A stretch of DNA of 64,000 nucleotides from an uncultured Pseudomonas sp. (lineage in GTDB: Bacteria > Pseudomonadota > Gammaproteobacteria > Pseudomonadales > Pseudomonadaceae), in assembly GCF_913777995.1 (NCBI RefSeq), contig NZ_CAJYVE010000041.1, positions 49,712-113,711 of the forward strand, written 5' to 3'. The position numbers were made by a program, and so were the translations under genes. The notes under the pieces were generated by a model. The model saw only the letters and a program-made list of their open reading frames with translations, did no database searches and was not told where the DNA came from. Shown here piece after piece: positions 36,382-45,109 of the stretch. Position 1 is the stretch's first letter, and each line of letters starts with the position of its first letter.

Positions 36382-36403
36382 GCCCCGGCCAGCGGGCCGG
36401 GGC
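36382..36403 (-). repeat. GC-rich hairpin between emrA and emrB
   Basis: GCCCCGGCC (36382-36390) and GGCCGGGGC (36395-36403) form a perfect 9-bp stem with loop AGCG. No T run follows in the emrA-emrB direction, so partial attenuation or RNA stabilisation is more likely than full termination. Confidence 0.6.
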
Positions 36404-36418
36404 ATGCACATGGGCGGA

Positions 36419-37624
36419 TCAGCGCTGCGCGGTGGCCTTGGCGGTGCCGGCGCTGTTTTCGTGGATCAGGCGATTGATCAGCGTATCGGCCTCGGCCAGC
36501 TGCTGGTCATACACGGCCGTGCTGAAGCTCGGCTGGCGCGGCGGCTGCTGGGCGAGCACCGGACCGCTCTGGTCGTGCAGGTCGACGTCCACGGTGGTCG
36601 ACAGGCCGATGCGCAGCGGGTGGTCGGCCAGTTCCTGCGGGTTGATGTGGATCCGCACCGGCACGCGCTGGACGATCTTGATCCAGTTGCCGGTGGCGTT
36701 CTGCGCCGGCAACAGGGCGAATGCACTGCCGGTGCCGGCGCCGAGGCTGTCGACGGTGCCGCTGTAGGTCACGTCGCTGCCGTACAGGTCGGCATGAATC
36801 TCTACCGGCTGACCGATGCGCATCTTGCCCAGTTGGGTTTCCTTGAAGTTGGCGTCGATCCACAACTGGTCGAGGGGAATCACCGCCATGGTCGCGACAC
36901 CCGGCTGGATACGCTGGCCCAGTTGCACGTTGCGCTTGGCGACGTAGCCGCTTACTGGTGCGACCAGGGTGGTACGCGCCTTGGCCAGCCAGGCCTGGCG
37001 TACTTGCGCAGCGGCGGCCTTGACGTCCGGGTGCGAGGAAACCACCGTGTCATCCACCAGCGCCACGCTGCTGGCCAGTTGCTGCTGGACATTGTTCAGG
37101 GCGCTCTGCGCGCTGACCAGATCATCCTTGGCGTGGGACAGCTCCTCCTGGGAAATCGCCCCGCTGGCCGCCAGGTTACGGCGCCGGTTGTAATTGTCCT
37201 GGGCCTTCTGCAGCGCCGCACGCTGCGCCGCCAGTTGCGCCTTCATACCGTCGACGTTGCTGTACAGGCCACGTACCTGGCGCACCACCCGGGCCAGGTT
37301 GGCTTCGGCGTTCTGCAGACTGACCTCGGCATCGGCAGGGTCGAACTTCAGCAACACCTGGCCTTCGCGCACCAGATCGCCATCGTCGGCACCGATGCTG
37401 ATCACCGTGCCAGTGGTCTGCGGCGTGATTTCCACCACGTTGCCGTTGACGTAGGCATCGTCGGTGCTCTCGCCCCAGCGGCCATAGAGTTCATGCCAGG
37501 CCCAGGCCCCCAGGCCGGCGGCGATCACCACGGCGGCCAGGCCCAGGAGCATGACCTTGCGCTTGCCGGAGGGCTGGTCCTTGGTCACGGCGGTGGATGA
37601 AGAAGCAGAAGTGGCGTCGGCCAT
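36419..37624 (-). CDS. emrA: EmrA-like membrane fusion protein
   Basis: The 401-residue protein has one N-terminal TM helix (about 24-44), then ESTDDAYVNGNVVEITPQ, the EmrA/HlyD signature. A long coiled-coil hairpin follows (about 100-200), then LVAPVSGYVAKRNVQLGQ and DLWIDANFKETQ-like segments. It links EmrB to the outer-membrane factor encoded immediately upstream, from which it is separated by five bases. Confidence 0.91.
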   Translation of the reverse strand: MADATSASSSTAVTKDQPSGKRKVMLLGLAAVVIAAGLGAWAWHELYGRWGESTDDAYVNGNVVEITPQTTGTVISIGADDGDLVREGQVLLKFDPADAEVSLQNAEANLARVVRQVRGLYSNVDGMKAQLAAQRAALQKAQDNYNRRRNLAASGAISQEELSHAKDDLVSAQSALNNVQQQLASSVALVDDTVVSSHPDVKAAAAQVRQAWLAKARTTLVAPVSGYVAKRNVQLGQRIQPGVATMAVIPLDQLWIDANFKETQLGKMRIGQPVEIHADLYGSDVTYSGTVDSLGAGTGSAFALLPAQNATGNWIKIVQRVPVRIHINPQELADHPLRIGLSTTVDVDLHDQSGPVLAQQPPRQPSFSTAVYDQQLAEADTLINRLIHENSAGTAKATAQR

Positions 37625-37629
37625 GGCGA

Positions 37630-39096
37630 TTACCTTTGCAGAGAAACAGGTGGCACCTGAGCAGCCTGGGCATCGGCGATGAAGCCGCCGCCAAGGGCCT
37701 GCATCAGGCGGATCGACAGATCGATGCGCCGGGCATCCAGATCCGCCAGTTGACGTTGCGACTGCAGCAGCTGCTGCTCGACGCTGAGCACGTCCAGATA
37801 GTTGCCGATGCCGGCGGCATAGCGCTGGGTCGCGGTATCGAAGGAACGCCGCACGATGTCGGTGGCTTCGCGGCGCGCCTGCACCTGGCCGTCGATATCG
37901 CGCAACTGGCCGACCCCGTCGGCAACCTCGCCGAGGGCGGCGACCAGCACCTTGTTGTATTGCGCCACGGCCAGCTCGTAGTCGGCATCCCGGGCGTCGA
38001 GGTCGGCGCGCAGGCGACCGCCATCGAACAACGGCAGCGACACGGTCGGGCGAATGTTGAAGAACCGGCTGGCGCTGCCGAACAGCGCATCGCCCAGCAG
38101 CGACTCGGTGCCGGCGGCGGCACTGAGGTTGAGGTTGGGGTAGAAGCGCGTCTTGCTCGCCTCGATGCCCTTGCCGGCCGCCTCCACGCGCCAGCGCGCC
38201 GCGACGACGTCAGGGCGCCGACCGAGCAGCTCGGCGGGCAGCGACGACGGCAGCTGAGCGACCGCTGGCTGCAGCACTTGCGGGCGCGCCAGGCGGCTGC
38301 CTTCATCGGGGCCCTTGCCAAGCAGCACCGCCAGGGCGATCTGCGCGCTGCGCAACTGGCTCTCGGCGTCCAGCAGGGCCTGCCGGGCACCGGCTTCCAG
38401 GCTCTGGCTCTGCTGGAACTGATACTGGCTGTCGATGCCCGAGCTCAGGCGTTTCTGGCCCAGGTCGAGCATCTGCCGGGTGCGCTGCAGGTCTTCGGTG
38501 GCCAAGTCGCGCATCACATGGGCTTGCGCCAGCTGGCTGTAGGCGCGGGCCACATCGGTGGCCAGGGTCAGCCGCGCCGCCTGGCGATCCACCTCGGCAG
38601 CCCGAGCCTGGCCCAGTGCGGCTTCCCAGGCGGCACGCTGACCGCCCCACAGATCGAAGCTGTAGTTGAAGTTCAGCCCCAGGTTACGCACCGTGCTGTA
38701 GCGGTTGCCCTGCCCCAGCGGGTCCTGGTCACGCGCCAGGCGCGAGCGGGTGACCGCAGCACTGGCATCCAGGCTGGGCATGCGCGCGGCATCGGCGGCA
38801 TCGGCCTCGGCCATGGCCTGGTGCGCCCTGGCGCTGGCCACCTGCATGTCCGGACTGTCGCGCAGGGCCTGGTCGATCAAGCGGTCGAGCTGGGCATCAC
38901 CCAGGCTCTTCCACCAGTCATCACGCGGCCAGGCCGCTGCCGAAAGAGGAATGTCGCGCAGGCTGCTGGCGGCCTCCAGGTTCTGCGCCGGCATGCGCTC
39001 GGCCTGCGGGTGCAGCCCGGCAGAGCTGGCGCAGCCGGCCAGGCCGATGGCAATAGCCAGGGGTACGGCACGTCGCAACAGGAACAGAGGGCTCAT
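37630..39096 (-). CDS. outer-membrane efflux factor lipoprotein of the emr operon
   Basis: This 488-residue NodT-family OMF has lipobox GLAGC (Cys22). Its motifs include WPRDDWWKSLGDAQLDRLID, LLGRRPDVVAARWRVEAA and SLPLFDGGRLRADLDARDAD. It overlaps the end of emrR by four bases, so regulator, OMF, EmrA and EmrB make one transcript. This is a dedicated OMF for an MFS tripartite pump, unlike E. coli, which uses TolC encoded elsewhere. Confidence 0.9.
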   Translation of the reverse strand: MSPLFLLRRAVPLAIAIGLAGCASSAGLHPQAERMPAQNLEAASSLRDIPLSAAAWPRDDWWKSLGDAQLDRLIDQALRDSPDMQVASARAHQAMAEADAADAARMPSLDASAAVTRSRLARDQDPLGQGNRYSTVRNLGLNFNYSFDLWGGQRAAWEAALGQARAAEVDRQAARLTLATDVARAYSQLAQAHVMRDLATEDLQRTRQMLDLGQKRLSSGIDSQYQFQQSQSLEAGARQALLDAESQLRSAQIALAVLLGKGPDEGSRLARPQVLQPAVAQLPSSLPAELLGRRPDVVAARWRVEAAGKGIEASKTRFYPNLNLSAAAGTESLLGDALFGSASRFFNIRPTVSLPLFDGGRLRADLDARDADYELAVAQYNKVLVAALGEVADGVGQLRDIDGQVQARREATDIVRRSFDTATQRYAAGIGNYLDVLSVEQQLLQSQRQLADLDARRIDLSIRLMQALGGGFIADAQAAQVPPVSLQR

Positions 39097-39581
39097 GGCG
39101 CCACCTTCGACTTGAAGCTCAGACGCGTGAGGATGATCGGGTCGTCGGCCGCCACCAGCACCTTGGTGAGAATGCGCTGCAAAGACTCGACCTCCTCGCG
39201 CTCCAGCGGGGCGAACAGGTCATTCATGACATCGGCCCCGATGCTCGGCAGCAGGTCAGCGAGACTCTGCCCCTTGTCGGTGAGCACCACCTTGACCTGG
39301 CGTCGGTCGGCATCGGAGCGATTGCGCAAAATCAGGCCTTTCTGTTCCAGGCGGTCGAGCATGCGGGTCATCGAACCGCTATCAAGGCTGAGGTGACGAC
39401 ACATTTCCACCGGCGTATCGGAGGCGAACTGCGCGATGACGATCAACACCTTGTACTGCGCGAACGTCACGTCGTAGGGCAGCAGGTATTTGTCGAGTGT
39501 GCGGTCCTTCAGGGCATTGGTACGCCCGATCAGCATGCCCATGAGGCTGGATTCGAAGTTGTCCGGCGAGAAATGTTTCAA
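39093..39581 (-). CDS. MarR-family repressor of the emr operon
   Basis: I start at TTG 39581 (LKHFSPDNFESSLMG), with GGGTG a few bases upstream; the 162-residue product matches MarR/EmrR length. The wHTH has VTFAQYKVLIVIAQ, then EMCRHLSLDSGSMTRMLDRL and the wing DADRRQVKVVLTDKG. An in-frame ATG 14 codons later lacks a ribosome site. A dyad overlapping its own promoter supports autoregulation. It is coupled to the OMF gene by a 4-base overlap. Confidence 0.85.
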   Translation of the reverse strand: MKHFSPDNFESSLMGMLIGRTNALKDRTLDKYLLPYDVTFAQYKVLIVIAQFASDTPVEMCRHLSLDSGSMTRMLDRLEQKGLILRNRSDADRRQVKVVLTDKGQSLADLLPSIGADVMNDLFAPLEREEVESLQRILTKVLVAADDPIILTRLSFKSKVAP

Positions 39582-39619
39582 AGGATCACCCAGATAGCTG
39601 CTTAGGCAGTTGTTACACG

Positions 39620-39647
39620 ATATTACTGCCATGACAGCAAATGTCAA
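39620..39647 (-). promoter_or_regulatory. near-consensus promoter with overlapping dyad upstream of emrR
   Basis: On the minus strand TTGACA (39647-39642) and TAATAT (39625-39620) are separated by 16 bp. TGACA-GCAAA-TGTCA (39632-39646) overlaps the -35 element and spacer. This is an almost ideal sigma-70 promoter that a MarR dimer could block. Confidence 0.75.
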
Positions 39648-39676
39648 AACATTAGTTAGCTTGCTTTCAATCAAGG

Positions 39677-39703
39677 CAAAAAAAGACCGCCACAAGGGCG
39701 GTC
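39677..39703 (-). terminator. Rho-independent terminator of miaE
   Basis: Stem GACCGCC (39697-39703 on the minus strand) and GGCGGTC (39685-39691), loop of five bases, followed by seven or more T on the minus strand. It lies 20 bases after the miaE stop. Confidence 0.9.
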
Positions 39704-39723
39704 CGGCGCGTGCAGTGCGGGCG

Positions 39724-40335
39724 TCAGGCTGCCAGCGGTACGCCGCTGTGGAAGCGAAAGTCCTCGTCGGGGCTTTCGATCAACTCCTTCTCGACCAGGC
39801 GGATTTCTTCGATCTTGGCATCCACGTCAGCCTTGTCGCCGTACAGGTAGGCCAGCTTGAGGTAATCCTGGAAATGCCGCGCCTCAGACTTGAGCAGGCT
39901 CGCGTAGAACTTGCCCAGCTCTTCATCCAGGTGCGGCACCAAGGCGGCGAAACGCTCGCAGGAACGCGCCTCGACGATGCCACCGACGATCAACGCATCG
40001 GTGAGCCGGAAGGGATTGTGATTGCGCACGCATTTGCGCAGGGCACCGGCGTAGCGCGCCGAACTGACATTGGCCATGGGGATGCCACGCTTGCGGATCA
40101 GGCTGATGACCTGTTCGAAATGCCGCAGCTCTTCGCGCGCCAGGCGCGACATCTTAGCCTGCAGGTCGAACTTGTCGTTGTACTGGAACATGAACTGGAA
40201 CGCCGCGCCGGCGGCCTTCTTCTCGTTGTTGGCGTGGTCGATCAGCAGAATGTCCAGGTTGCGCAGCGCCGCCTGCACCCAGGCATCGGGCGTACGGCAC
40301 AACAGGAAGGCTTCGATTTCAGGGATCGGGTACAT
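39724..40335 (-). CDS. miaE: MiaE, tRNA-(ms2io6A)37 hydroxylase
   Basis: Starting at MYPIPEIEAFL gives 203 residues, the usual pseudomonad form. The ferritin-like four-helix bundle has di-iron ligands in HANNEKKAAG, REELRHFEQV, EARSCERF and KSEARHFQDY (ExxH motifs). The enzyme hydroxylates the isopentenyl group of tRNA position 37 using O2. The extra N-terminal residues of an earlier start (MPSRCREP) are less likely. It ends in a clear terminator. Confidence 0.93.
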   Translation of the reverse strand: MYPIPEIEAFLLCRTPDAWVQAALRNLDILLIDHANNEKKAAGAAFQFMFQYNDKFDLQAKMSRLAREELRHFEQVISLIRKRGIPMANVSSARYAGALRKCVRNHNPFRLTDALIVGGIVEARSCERFAALVPHLDEELGKFYASLLKSEARHFQDYLKLAYLYGDKADVDAKIEEIRLVEKELIESPDEDFRFHSGVPLAA

Positions 40336-40406
40336 AGGCTCACGGCAACGGCTGGGCAAAGCCGGGCATTATACGAGCCACCTCTGCATGCGGCGAGCCT
40401 GATTCG

Positions 40407-40420
40407 CTGATCCACATCAG
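40407..40420 (+). promoter_or_regulatory. Anr/Fnr-type box upstream of uspE-like gene
   Basis: CTGAT-CCAC-ATCAG differs from consensus TTGAT-N4-ATCAA by one base in each arm. A TATAGT -10 element at 40442-40447 places the box centre near -41, the classical activator position for Anr in Pseudomonas. Confidence 0.75.
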
Positions 40421-40441
40421 GCCCTCAGCGCGCCCAGCGAC

Positions 40442-40447
40442 TATAGT
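40442..40447 (+). promoter_or_regulatory. candidate -10 element of uspE-like gene
   Basis: TATAGT lies 33 bases before the start codon at 40480. There is no good -35, which fits activator-dependent expression through the Anr-type box. Confidence 0.65.
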
Positions 40448-40479
40448 GAGCAGGTCAGCCCGTGTGTGGAGCGCGCATC

Positions 40480-41340
40480 ATGCAATCGATCCGCAGCATT
40501 CTGGTGGTCGTCGACCCAGGTAGCCACGACCACCTCGCCTTCAAGCGGGCACGCCTGATCGCCGGAGTTACTCACGCCCACCTGCACCTGCTGGTCTGCG
40601 ATCAGCGCCACGACCACGGCCCCTGGCTGGCCGAGTCACGAATCAACCTGCAGGAACAGGGTTTCAGCGTCAGTGCCGCCCAGGACTGGCACGGCTCGCT
40701 GCATCGAACCGTCATCAAGGCCCAGCAGGCCGAAGGCTGTGGGCTGGTCATCAAGCAGCATTACCCTGACAACCCGCTGAAGAAGGCGCTGCTTACCCCC
40801 GACGACTGGAAGCTGCTGCGCTACTGTCCCAGCCCGGTGCTGATGGTCAAACACGACCAGCCCTGGGCCGGCGCGGTGATGCTCGCCGCCGTGGATGTCG
40901 ACAACGCGGAAAGCCAGCATCAGGCCTTGCACGAAGCCATCATTGATCACGGCTATGGCCTGGCCATGCTGGCGCGCGGCGACCTGCACGTCATCGCCGC
41001 CCACCCGGCACCGACTCTCTCGGCCGCAGACCCGGCCTACCAGCCTGGCAGCGCCATCGAAGCGCACTATCGCGAGCAGTGCCGAGCCTTCCAGCAGCGC
41101 TTCGACATCCCCGATGCCCACCTGCACGTCACCGAAGGCCCGGCCGACGTGCTGATTCCGCATACCGCGCACCAGTTGCAGGCAGCGGTCACGGTGATCG
41201 GCACCGTGGCGCGCACCGGCATCGCTGGCGCCCTGGTGGGCAATACCGCCGAGGTGGTGCTCGACACACTGGAAAGCGATGTGCTGGTGCTCAAGACCGA
41301 GGCCATCATCGAGCACCTGGAAGCCTTGTTCCAAGGCTGA
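40480..41340 (+). CDS. tandem universal stress protein (UspE-like)
   Basis: Start ATG 40480 follows GGAG. The 286-residue protein has two Usp domains (about 1-145 and 146-286). The first opens IRSILVVVDPGSHDHLAFKR and the second ends with TVIGTVARTGIAGALVGNTA, the GxxG-9-GN nucleotide loop seen in UspE-type proteins. Expected role: survival under low oxygen or stationary stress in the cytoplasm. The upstream Anr box links it to oxygen limitation. UspE is the best match; Usp paralogues in P. aeruginosa are Anr-dependent. Confidence 0.85.
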   Translation: MQSIRSILVVVDPGSHDHLAFKRARLIAGVTHAHLHLLVCDQRHDHGPWLAESRINLQEQGFSVSAAQDWHGSLHRTVIKAQQAEGCGLVIKQHYPDNPLKKALLTPDDWKLLRYCPSPVLMVKHDQPWAGAVMLAAVDVDNAESQHQALHEAIIDHGYGLAMLARGDLHVIAAHPAPTLSAADPAYQPGSAIEAHYREQCRAFQQRFDIPDAHLHVTEGPADVLIPHTAHQLQAAVTVIGTVARTGIAGALVGNTAEVVLDTLESDVLVLKTEAIIEHLEALFQG

Positions 41341-41351
41341 AGGCAACGCCT

Positions 41352-41822
41352 TCAGGCGCCCAGTGCGTCACGCAGGAAGGAAGGGGCGATGTAGCGCTCG
41401 TAGTGCGCGTCGGAAAGCAGGAAGAACTCGCGGTCGATGGCATCGCGCAGGTCGGGCAGCAGCCAGTCGCGGAATTCCGGCAACAGCACGAAGCCGTAGG
41501 CCTCGACATTGCTGATGACCCGCGCACCGCGGGCGATGAGCTGATAGGCCCAGCAGTACTCGGACTGGTGGGCGACGAAGCGGATCTTGCGCTGGGTCAG
41601 CTGCCAGCGCAGCTTTTCGGGGTCGAACACCTCGACCTTGGCGGTCATCACCTGCACCAGCAATTGTTCCAGGCGCAGCCAGACCGCGCGCTTCTCATCC
41701 TCGCCGTAACTGTTCCAGTTGACGATTTCATGATGGAAACGCTTGCAGCCCCGGCACACGCGGTCACCGAACACGGTGGAGCAAAGGCCGACGCAGGGCG
41801 TCTTGATGATCTGATCGGGCAT
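41352..41822 (-). CDS. DUF1289 cysteine-containing protein
   Basis: The 156-residue protein starts with DUF1289 motif TPCVGLCSTVFGDRVCRGCK, where Cys10, Cys14, Cys23 and Cys26 could bind zinc or an iron-sulfur cluster. The GCKRFHHEIVNWNSYGEDEK segment is also typical. The following about 100 residues are beyond the short DUF1289 and form a helical domain I do not recognise. It is convergent with the Usp gene (12 bp gap). Molecular function is unknown. Confidence 0.8.
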   Translation of the reverse strand: MPDQIIKTPCVGLCSTVFGDRVCRGCKRFHHEIVNWNSYGEDEKRAVWLRLEQLLVQVMTAKVEVFDPEKLRWQLTQRKIRFVAHQSEYCWAYQLIARGARVISNVEAYGFVLLPEFRDWLLPDLRDAIDREFFLLSDAHYERYIAPSFLRDALGA

Positions 41823-42060
41823 GGCGGGCTGCGGCTGGTAGAACGAGCCGCCATGTTAGCCCTTTGTCTAATGAGGGTCACCCCTCGACCTGCAGGGCTA
41901 AGCCCCCTGATGCTGCCAGGCCGCGCCAGCCGGGCCTTTGCCCTGGCTGCGCGGCGCTTTGCAGCGGCAAGGCGGCAGCGATGGCCGCCGCGCTCGCGCT
42001 TACCTTCGAGAAAGTTTTGCCGTAGAATCACCGGGCCTTGTAAGGCGCCAATGTCCGTCA

Positions 42061-42198
42061 GAAGCTGTTTTCAAAGCGTCACGAGCACAGTCAAGTTATC
42101 CCGCAGTCCGGTGTCGGCACGGCCGTTCCCTCATCAAGAATGGCCACCGACCGTCCCACCCAGCCGTCCTGCAGGCGTAAAACTTTGAAAACAGCTTC
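42061..42198. repeat. 16-bp inverted repeats around 106 bp in acnB leader
   Basis: GAAGCTGTTTTCAAAG (42061-42076) is repeated exactly in inverse orientation as CTTTGAAAACAGCTTC (42183-42198). No target-site duplication is seen at the ends. Confidence 0.85.
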
Positions 42199-42226
42199 GT
42201 AAGGAATTGCCACTACTCTTGGCCAG

Positions 42227-42244
42227 GATGCTCGACCGAGCATC
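42227..42244. promoter_or_regulatory. 18-bp palindrome upstream of acnB
   Basis: GATGCTCG-AC-CGAGCATC is perfect over both arms and lies 76 bases before the GTG start of acnB. This is operator-like. The regulator is not recognised. Confidence 0.6.
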
Positions 42245-42319
42245 GGCATACAGAGTAATGGACAATTTCTGGATGAGCGTCCCGGACACCCATTTGGGAC
42301 CACTGATGAGGGTAATACT

Positions 42320-44929
42320 GTGCTTGAAGCCTACCGTAAACACACCGAAGAGCGTGCCGCCCAGGGCATCGTGCCCCAGCCGCTGAACGCCGAACAAACC
42401 GCAGGCCTGGTCGAGCTGCTGAAGAACCCACCGGCTGGCGAAGAAGCTTTCCTCGTTGACCTGATCACCAACCGCGTTCCACCAGGAGTCGACGAAGCCG
42501 CCTACGTCAAGGCCGGTTTCCTGTCCGCCATCACCAAGGGCGAAGCCTCCTCTCCCCTGATCGACCGCAAGCGCGCCACCGAACTGCTGGGCACCATGCA
42601 GGGCGGCTACAACATCGCCACCCTGGTCGAGCTGCTCGACGACGCCGAACTGGGCGCCGTCGCCGCCGAACAACTCAAGTTCACCCTGCTGATGTTCGAT
42701 GCCTTCCACGACGTGGCTGAGAAAGCCAAGGCCGGTAACGCGCATGCCAAGGCCGTCCTGGAATCCTGGGCCGCCGGCGAGTGGTTCACCAAGAAGCCAG
42801 CCATCGCCGAGAAGTACAGCCTGGCCGTATTCAAGGTGCCTGGCGAAACCAACACCGACGACCTGTCCCCAGCCCCGGATGCCTGGTCGCGTCCCGACAT
42901 CCCGCTGCACGCCCTGGCCATGCTGAAAATGGCCCGCGACGGCATCGAGCCTGAGCAGCCGGGTTCCGTTGGTCCCCTGAAGCAGATCGAAGCGGTCAAG
43001 GCCAAAGGCTTCCCGGTCGCCTACGTCGGTGACGTGGTCGGTACCGGTTCCTCGCGTAAATCCGCGACCAACTCCGTGCTGTGGTTCTTCGGCGACGACA
43101 TCCCTTACGTGCCGAACAAGCGCGCGGGTGGTTTCTGCTTCGGCACCAAGATCGCCCCGATCTTCTACAACACCATGGAAGACGCCGGCGCCCTGCCGAT
43201 CGAATTCGACTGCACCAACCTGGCCATGGGTGACGTGATCGACGTCTACCCGCACGCCGGCAAGGTCTGCAAGCACGGTTCCGACGAAGTCATCACCACC
43301 TTCGAACTGAAGACCCCGGTGCTGCTCGACGAAGTCCGCGCTGGCGGCCGTATCCCGCTGATCGTCGGCCGTGGCCTGACCGAGAAGGCGCGTGCCGAGC
43401 TGGGCCTGGGCCCAACCGACCTGTTCGCCCTGCCTGAAGCACCGGTCGACAGCGGCAAGGGCTTCACCCTGGCGCAGAAGATGGTCGGCAAGGCCTGCGG
43501 CCTGCCGGAAGGCAAAGGCGTGCGCCCTGGCACCTACTGCGAACCGAAGATGACCACCGTCGGCTCCCAGGACACCACTGGCCCGATGACCCGCGACGAG
43601 CTGAAAGACCTGGCGTGCCTGGGCTTCTCCGCCGACCTGGTCATGCAGTCGTTCTGCCACACCGCGGCTTATCCTAAGCCGATCGACGTCACCACCCACC
43701 ACACCCTGCCGGATTTCATCCGCACCCGTGGCGGCGTGTCGCTGCGTCCTGGCGACGGTATCATCCACAGCTGGCTGAACCGCATGCTGCTGCCTGACAC
43801 CGTCGGCACCGGCGGCGACTCGCACACCCGCTTCCCGATCGGCATCTCCTTCCCGGCCGGTTCCGGCCTGGTCGCCTTCGCCGCGGCCACCGGCGTCATG
43901 CCGCTGGACATGCCGGAGTCGGTCCTGGTGCGCTTCAAAGGCAAGATGCAGCCTGGCATCACCCTGCGCGACCTGGTACACGCCATTCCTTACTACGCCA
44001 TCCAGCAAGGCCTGCTGACCGTAGAGAAGAAAGGCAAGAAGAACATCTTCTCCGGCCGCATCCTGGAGATCGAAGGCCTCAACGAACTGACCGTCGAGCA
44101 AGCCTTCGAACTGTCCGACGCCTCGGCCGAGCGTTCGGCTGCCGGTTGCACCATCAAGCTGCCGGAAGCCTCCATCGCCGAGTACCTGAAGTCCAACATC
44201 ACCCTGCTGCGCTGGATGATCAGCGAAGGCTACGGCGATGCCCGCACCATGGAGCGCCGCGCCCAGGCGATGGAAGCCTGGCTGGCCAAGCCAGAGCTGC
44301 TGGAAGCCGACAAGGACGCCGAATACGCTGCCGTCATCGAGATCGACCTGGCCGACGTCAAGGAGCCTGTGCTCTGCGCGCCGAACGACCCGGACGACGC
44401 TCGCCTGCTGTCCACCGTGGCGGGCGACAAGATCGACGAAGTGTTCATCGGTTCGTGCATGACCAACATCGGTCACTTCCGCGCTGCCGGCAAGCTGCTG
44501 GACAAGGTCAAGGGCGGTATTCCGACCCGTCTGTGGCTGGCTCCGCCAACCAAGATGGACGCTCACCAGCTGACCGAAGAAGGCTACTACGGCATCTACG
44601 GCAAGGCTGGCGCGCGCATGGAAATGCCAGGCTGCTCGCTGTGTATGGGTAACCAGGCTCGCGTACAGACCGGTTCGACCGTGGTTTCCACCTCGACCCG
44701 TAACTTCCCGAACCGCCTGGGCGACGCCACCAACGTCTACCTGGCTTCGGCCGAGCTGGCTGCCGTGGCTTCGATCATCGGCAAGCTGCCGACCGTCGAG
44801 GAGTACATGCAGTACGCCAAGGACATCGACAGCATGGCTGCCGACGTCTACCGCTACCTGAGCTTCGACCAGATCGCCGAGTTCCGCGACGCGGCGGCCA
44901 CCGCCAACATCCCGGTCGTCCAGGCCTGA
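42320..44929 (+). CDS. acnB: AcnB, aconitate hydratase B / 2-methylisocitrate dehydratase
   Basis: This 869-residue enzyme starts at GTG 42320 after GAGGG ([20 protein letters not shown]). It has the AcnB-specific HEAT-like N-terminal domain (1-160), then the swivel domain and the catalytic domains. The 4Fe-4S ligands are Cys713 (GSCMTN), Cys772 and Cys775 (GCSLCMG). It interconverts citrate and isocitrate and can serve the methylcitrate cycle. The leader carries unusual repeats and the gene ends with a strong terminator. Confidence 0.96.
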   Translation: MLEAYRKHTEERAAQGIVPQPLNAEQTAGLVELLKNPPAGEEAFLVDLITNRVPPGVDEAAYVKAGFLSAITKGEASSPLIDRKRATELLGTMQGGYNIATLVELLDDAELGAVAAEQLKFTLLMFDAFHDVAEKAKAGNAHAKAVLESWAAGEWFTKKPAIAEKYSLAVFKVPGETNTDDLSPAPDAWSRPDIPLHALAMLKMARDGIEPEQPGSVGPLKQIEAVKAKGFPVAYVGDVVGTGSSRKSATNSVLWFFGDDIPYVPNKRAGGFCFGTKIAPIFYNTMEDAGALPIEFDCTNLAMGDVIDVYPHAGKVCKHGSDEVITTFELKTPVLLDEVRAGGRIPLIVGRGLTEKARAELGLGPTDLFALPEAPVDSGKGFTLAQKMVGKACGLPEGKGVRPGTYCEPKMTTVGSQDTTGPMTRDELKDLACLGFSADLVMQSFCHTAAYPKPIDVTTHHTLPDFIRTRGGVSLRPGDGIIHSWLNRMLLPDTVGTGGDSHTRFPIGISFPAGSGLVAFAAATGVMPLDMPESVLVRFKGKMQPGITLRDLVHAIPYYAIQQGLLTVEKKGKKNIFSGRILEIEGLNELTVEQAFELSDASAERSAAGCTIKLPEASIAEYLKSNITLLRWMISEGYGDARTMERRAQAMEAWLAKPELLEADKDAEYAAVIEIDLADVKEPVLCAPNDPDDARLLSTVAGDKIDEVFIGSCMTNIGHFRAAGKLLDKVKGGIPTRLWLAPPTKMDAHQLTEEGYYGIYGKAGARMEMPGCSLCMGNQARVQTGSTVVSTSTRNFPNRLGDATNVYLASAELAAVASIIGKLPTVEEYMQYAKDIDSMAADVYRYLSFDQIAEFRDAAATANIPVVQA

Positions 44930-44955
44930 TGCCCTGACCTGGCTGTAGCGCTGTA

Positions 44956-44990
44956 AAAAAGAAACCCCGCCAAGTGCGGGGTTTCTTTTT
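44956..44990. terminator. bidirectional terminator between acnB and gdhB
   Basis: AAAAAGAAACCCCGC (44956-44970) and GCGGGGTTTCTTTTT (44976-44990) form a perfect 15-bp stem with loop CAAGT. T runs occur on both strands. It lies 26 bases after acnB and 120 bases after the gdhB stop. Confidence 0.93.
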
Positions 44991-45109
44991 GTCTTGCGAA
45001 CAACTTTGTGGCGCCCAGAGAGCCCGGCAGGACCGCAAGCTGGTCGCGGCACACGCCGCGGCCAGCCCCCGGGGCACAAGCTCTCTACAAGCGGCTTATG
45101 CCAAGCGCC

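Larger units (their letters stand above)
41823..42319 (+). promoter_or_regulatory. 497-bp acnB upstream region
   Basis: This contains a perfect 16-bp inverted pair (42061-42076 and 42183-42198) around a 106-bp segment. An 18-bp palindrome lies at 42227-42244. GAGGG precedes the GTG start of acnB. No gene with homology is seen. The region likely holds both acnB and DUF1289 promoters; no confident -10/-35 can be placed. Confidence 0.6.

Noticed and set aside
42258-42384. Possible 42-codon upstream ORF overlapping the acnB start
   Set aside because: Frame is open from ATG 42258 but has no clear ribosome site and conflicts with the well-supported GTG start of acnB.
42134-45079. Long open frame of about 980 codons antisense to acnB
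   Set aside because: Shadow frame; composition rich in Gly, Val and Gln without family motifs, while AcnB is intact on the plus strand.
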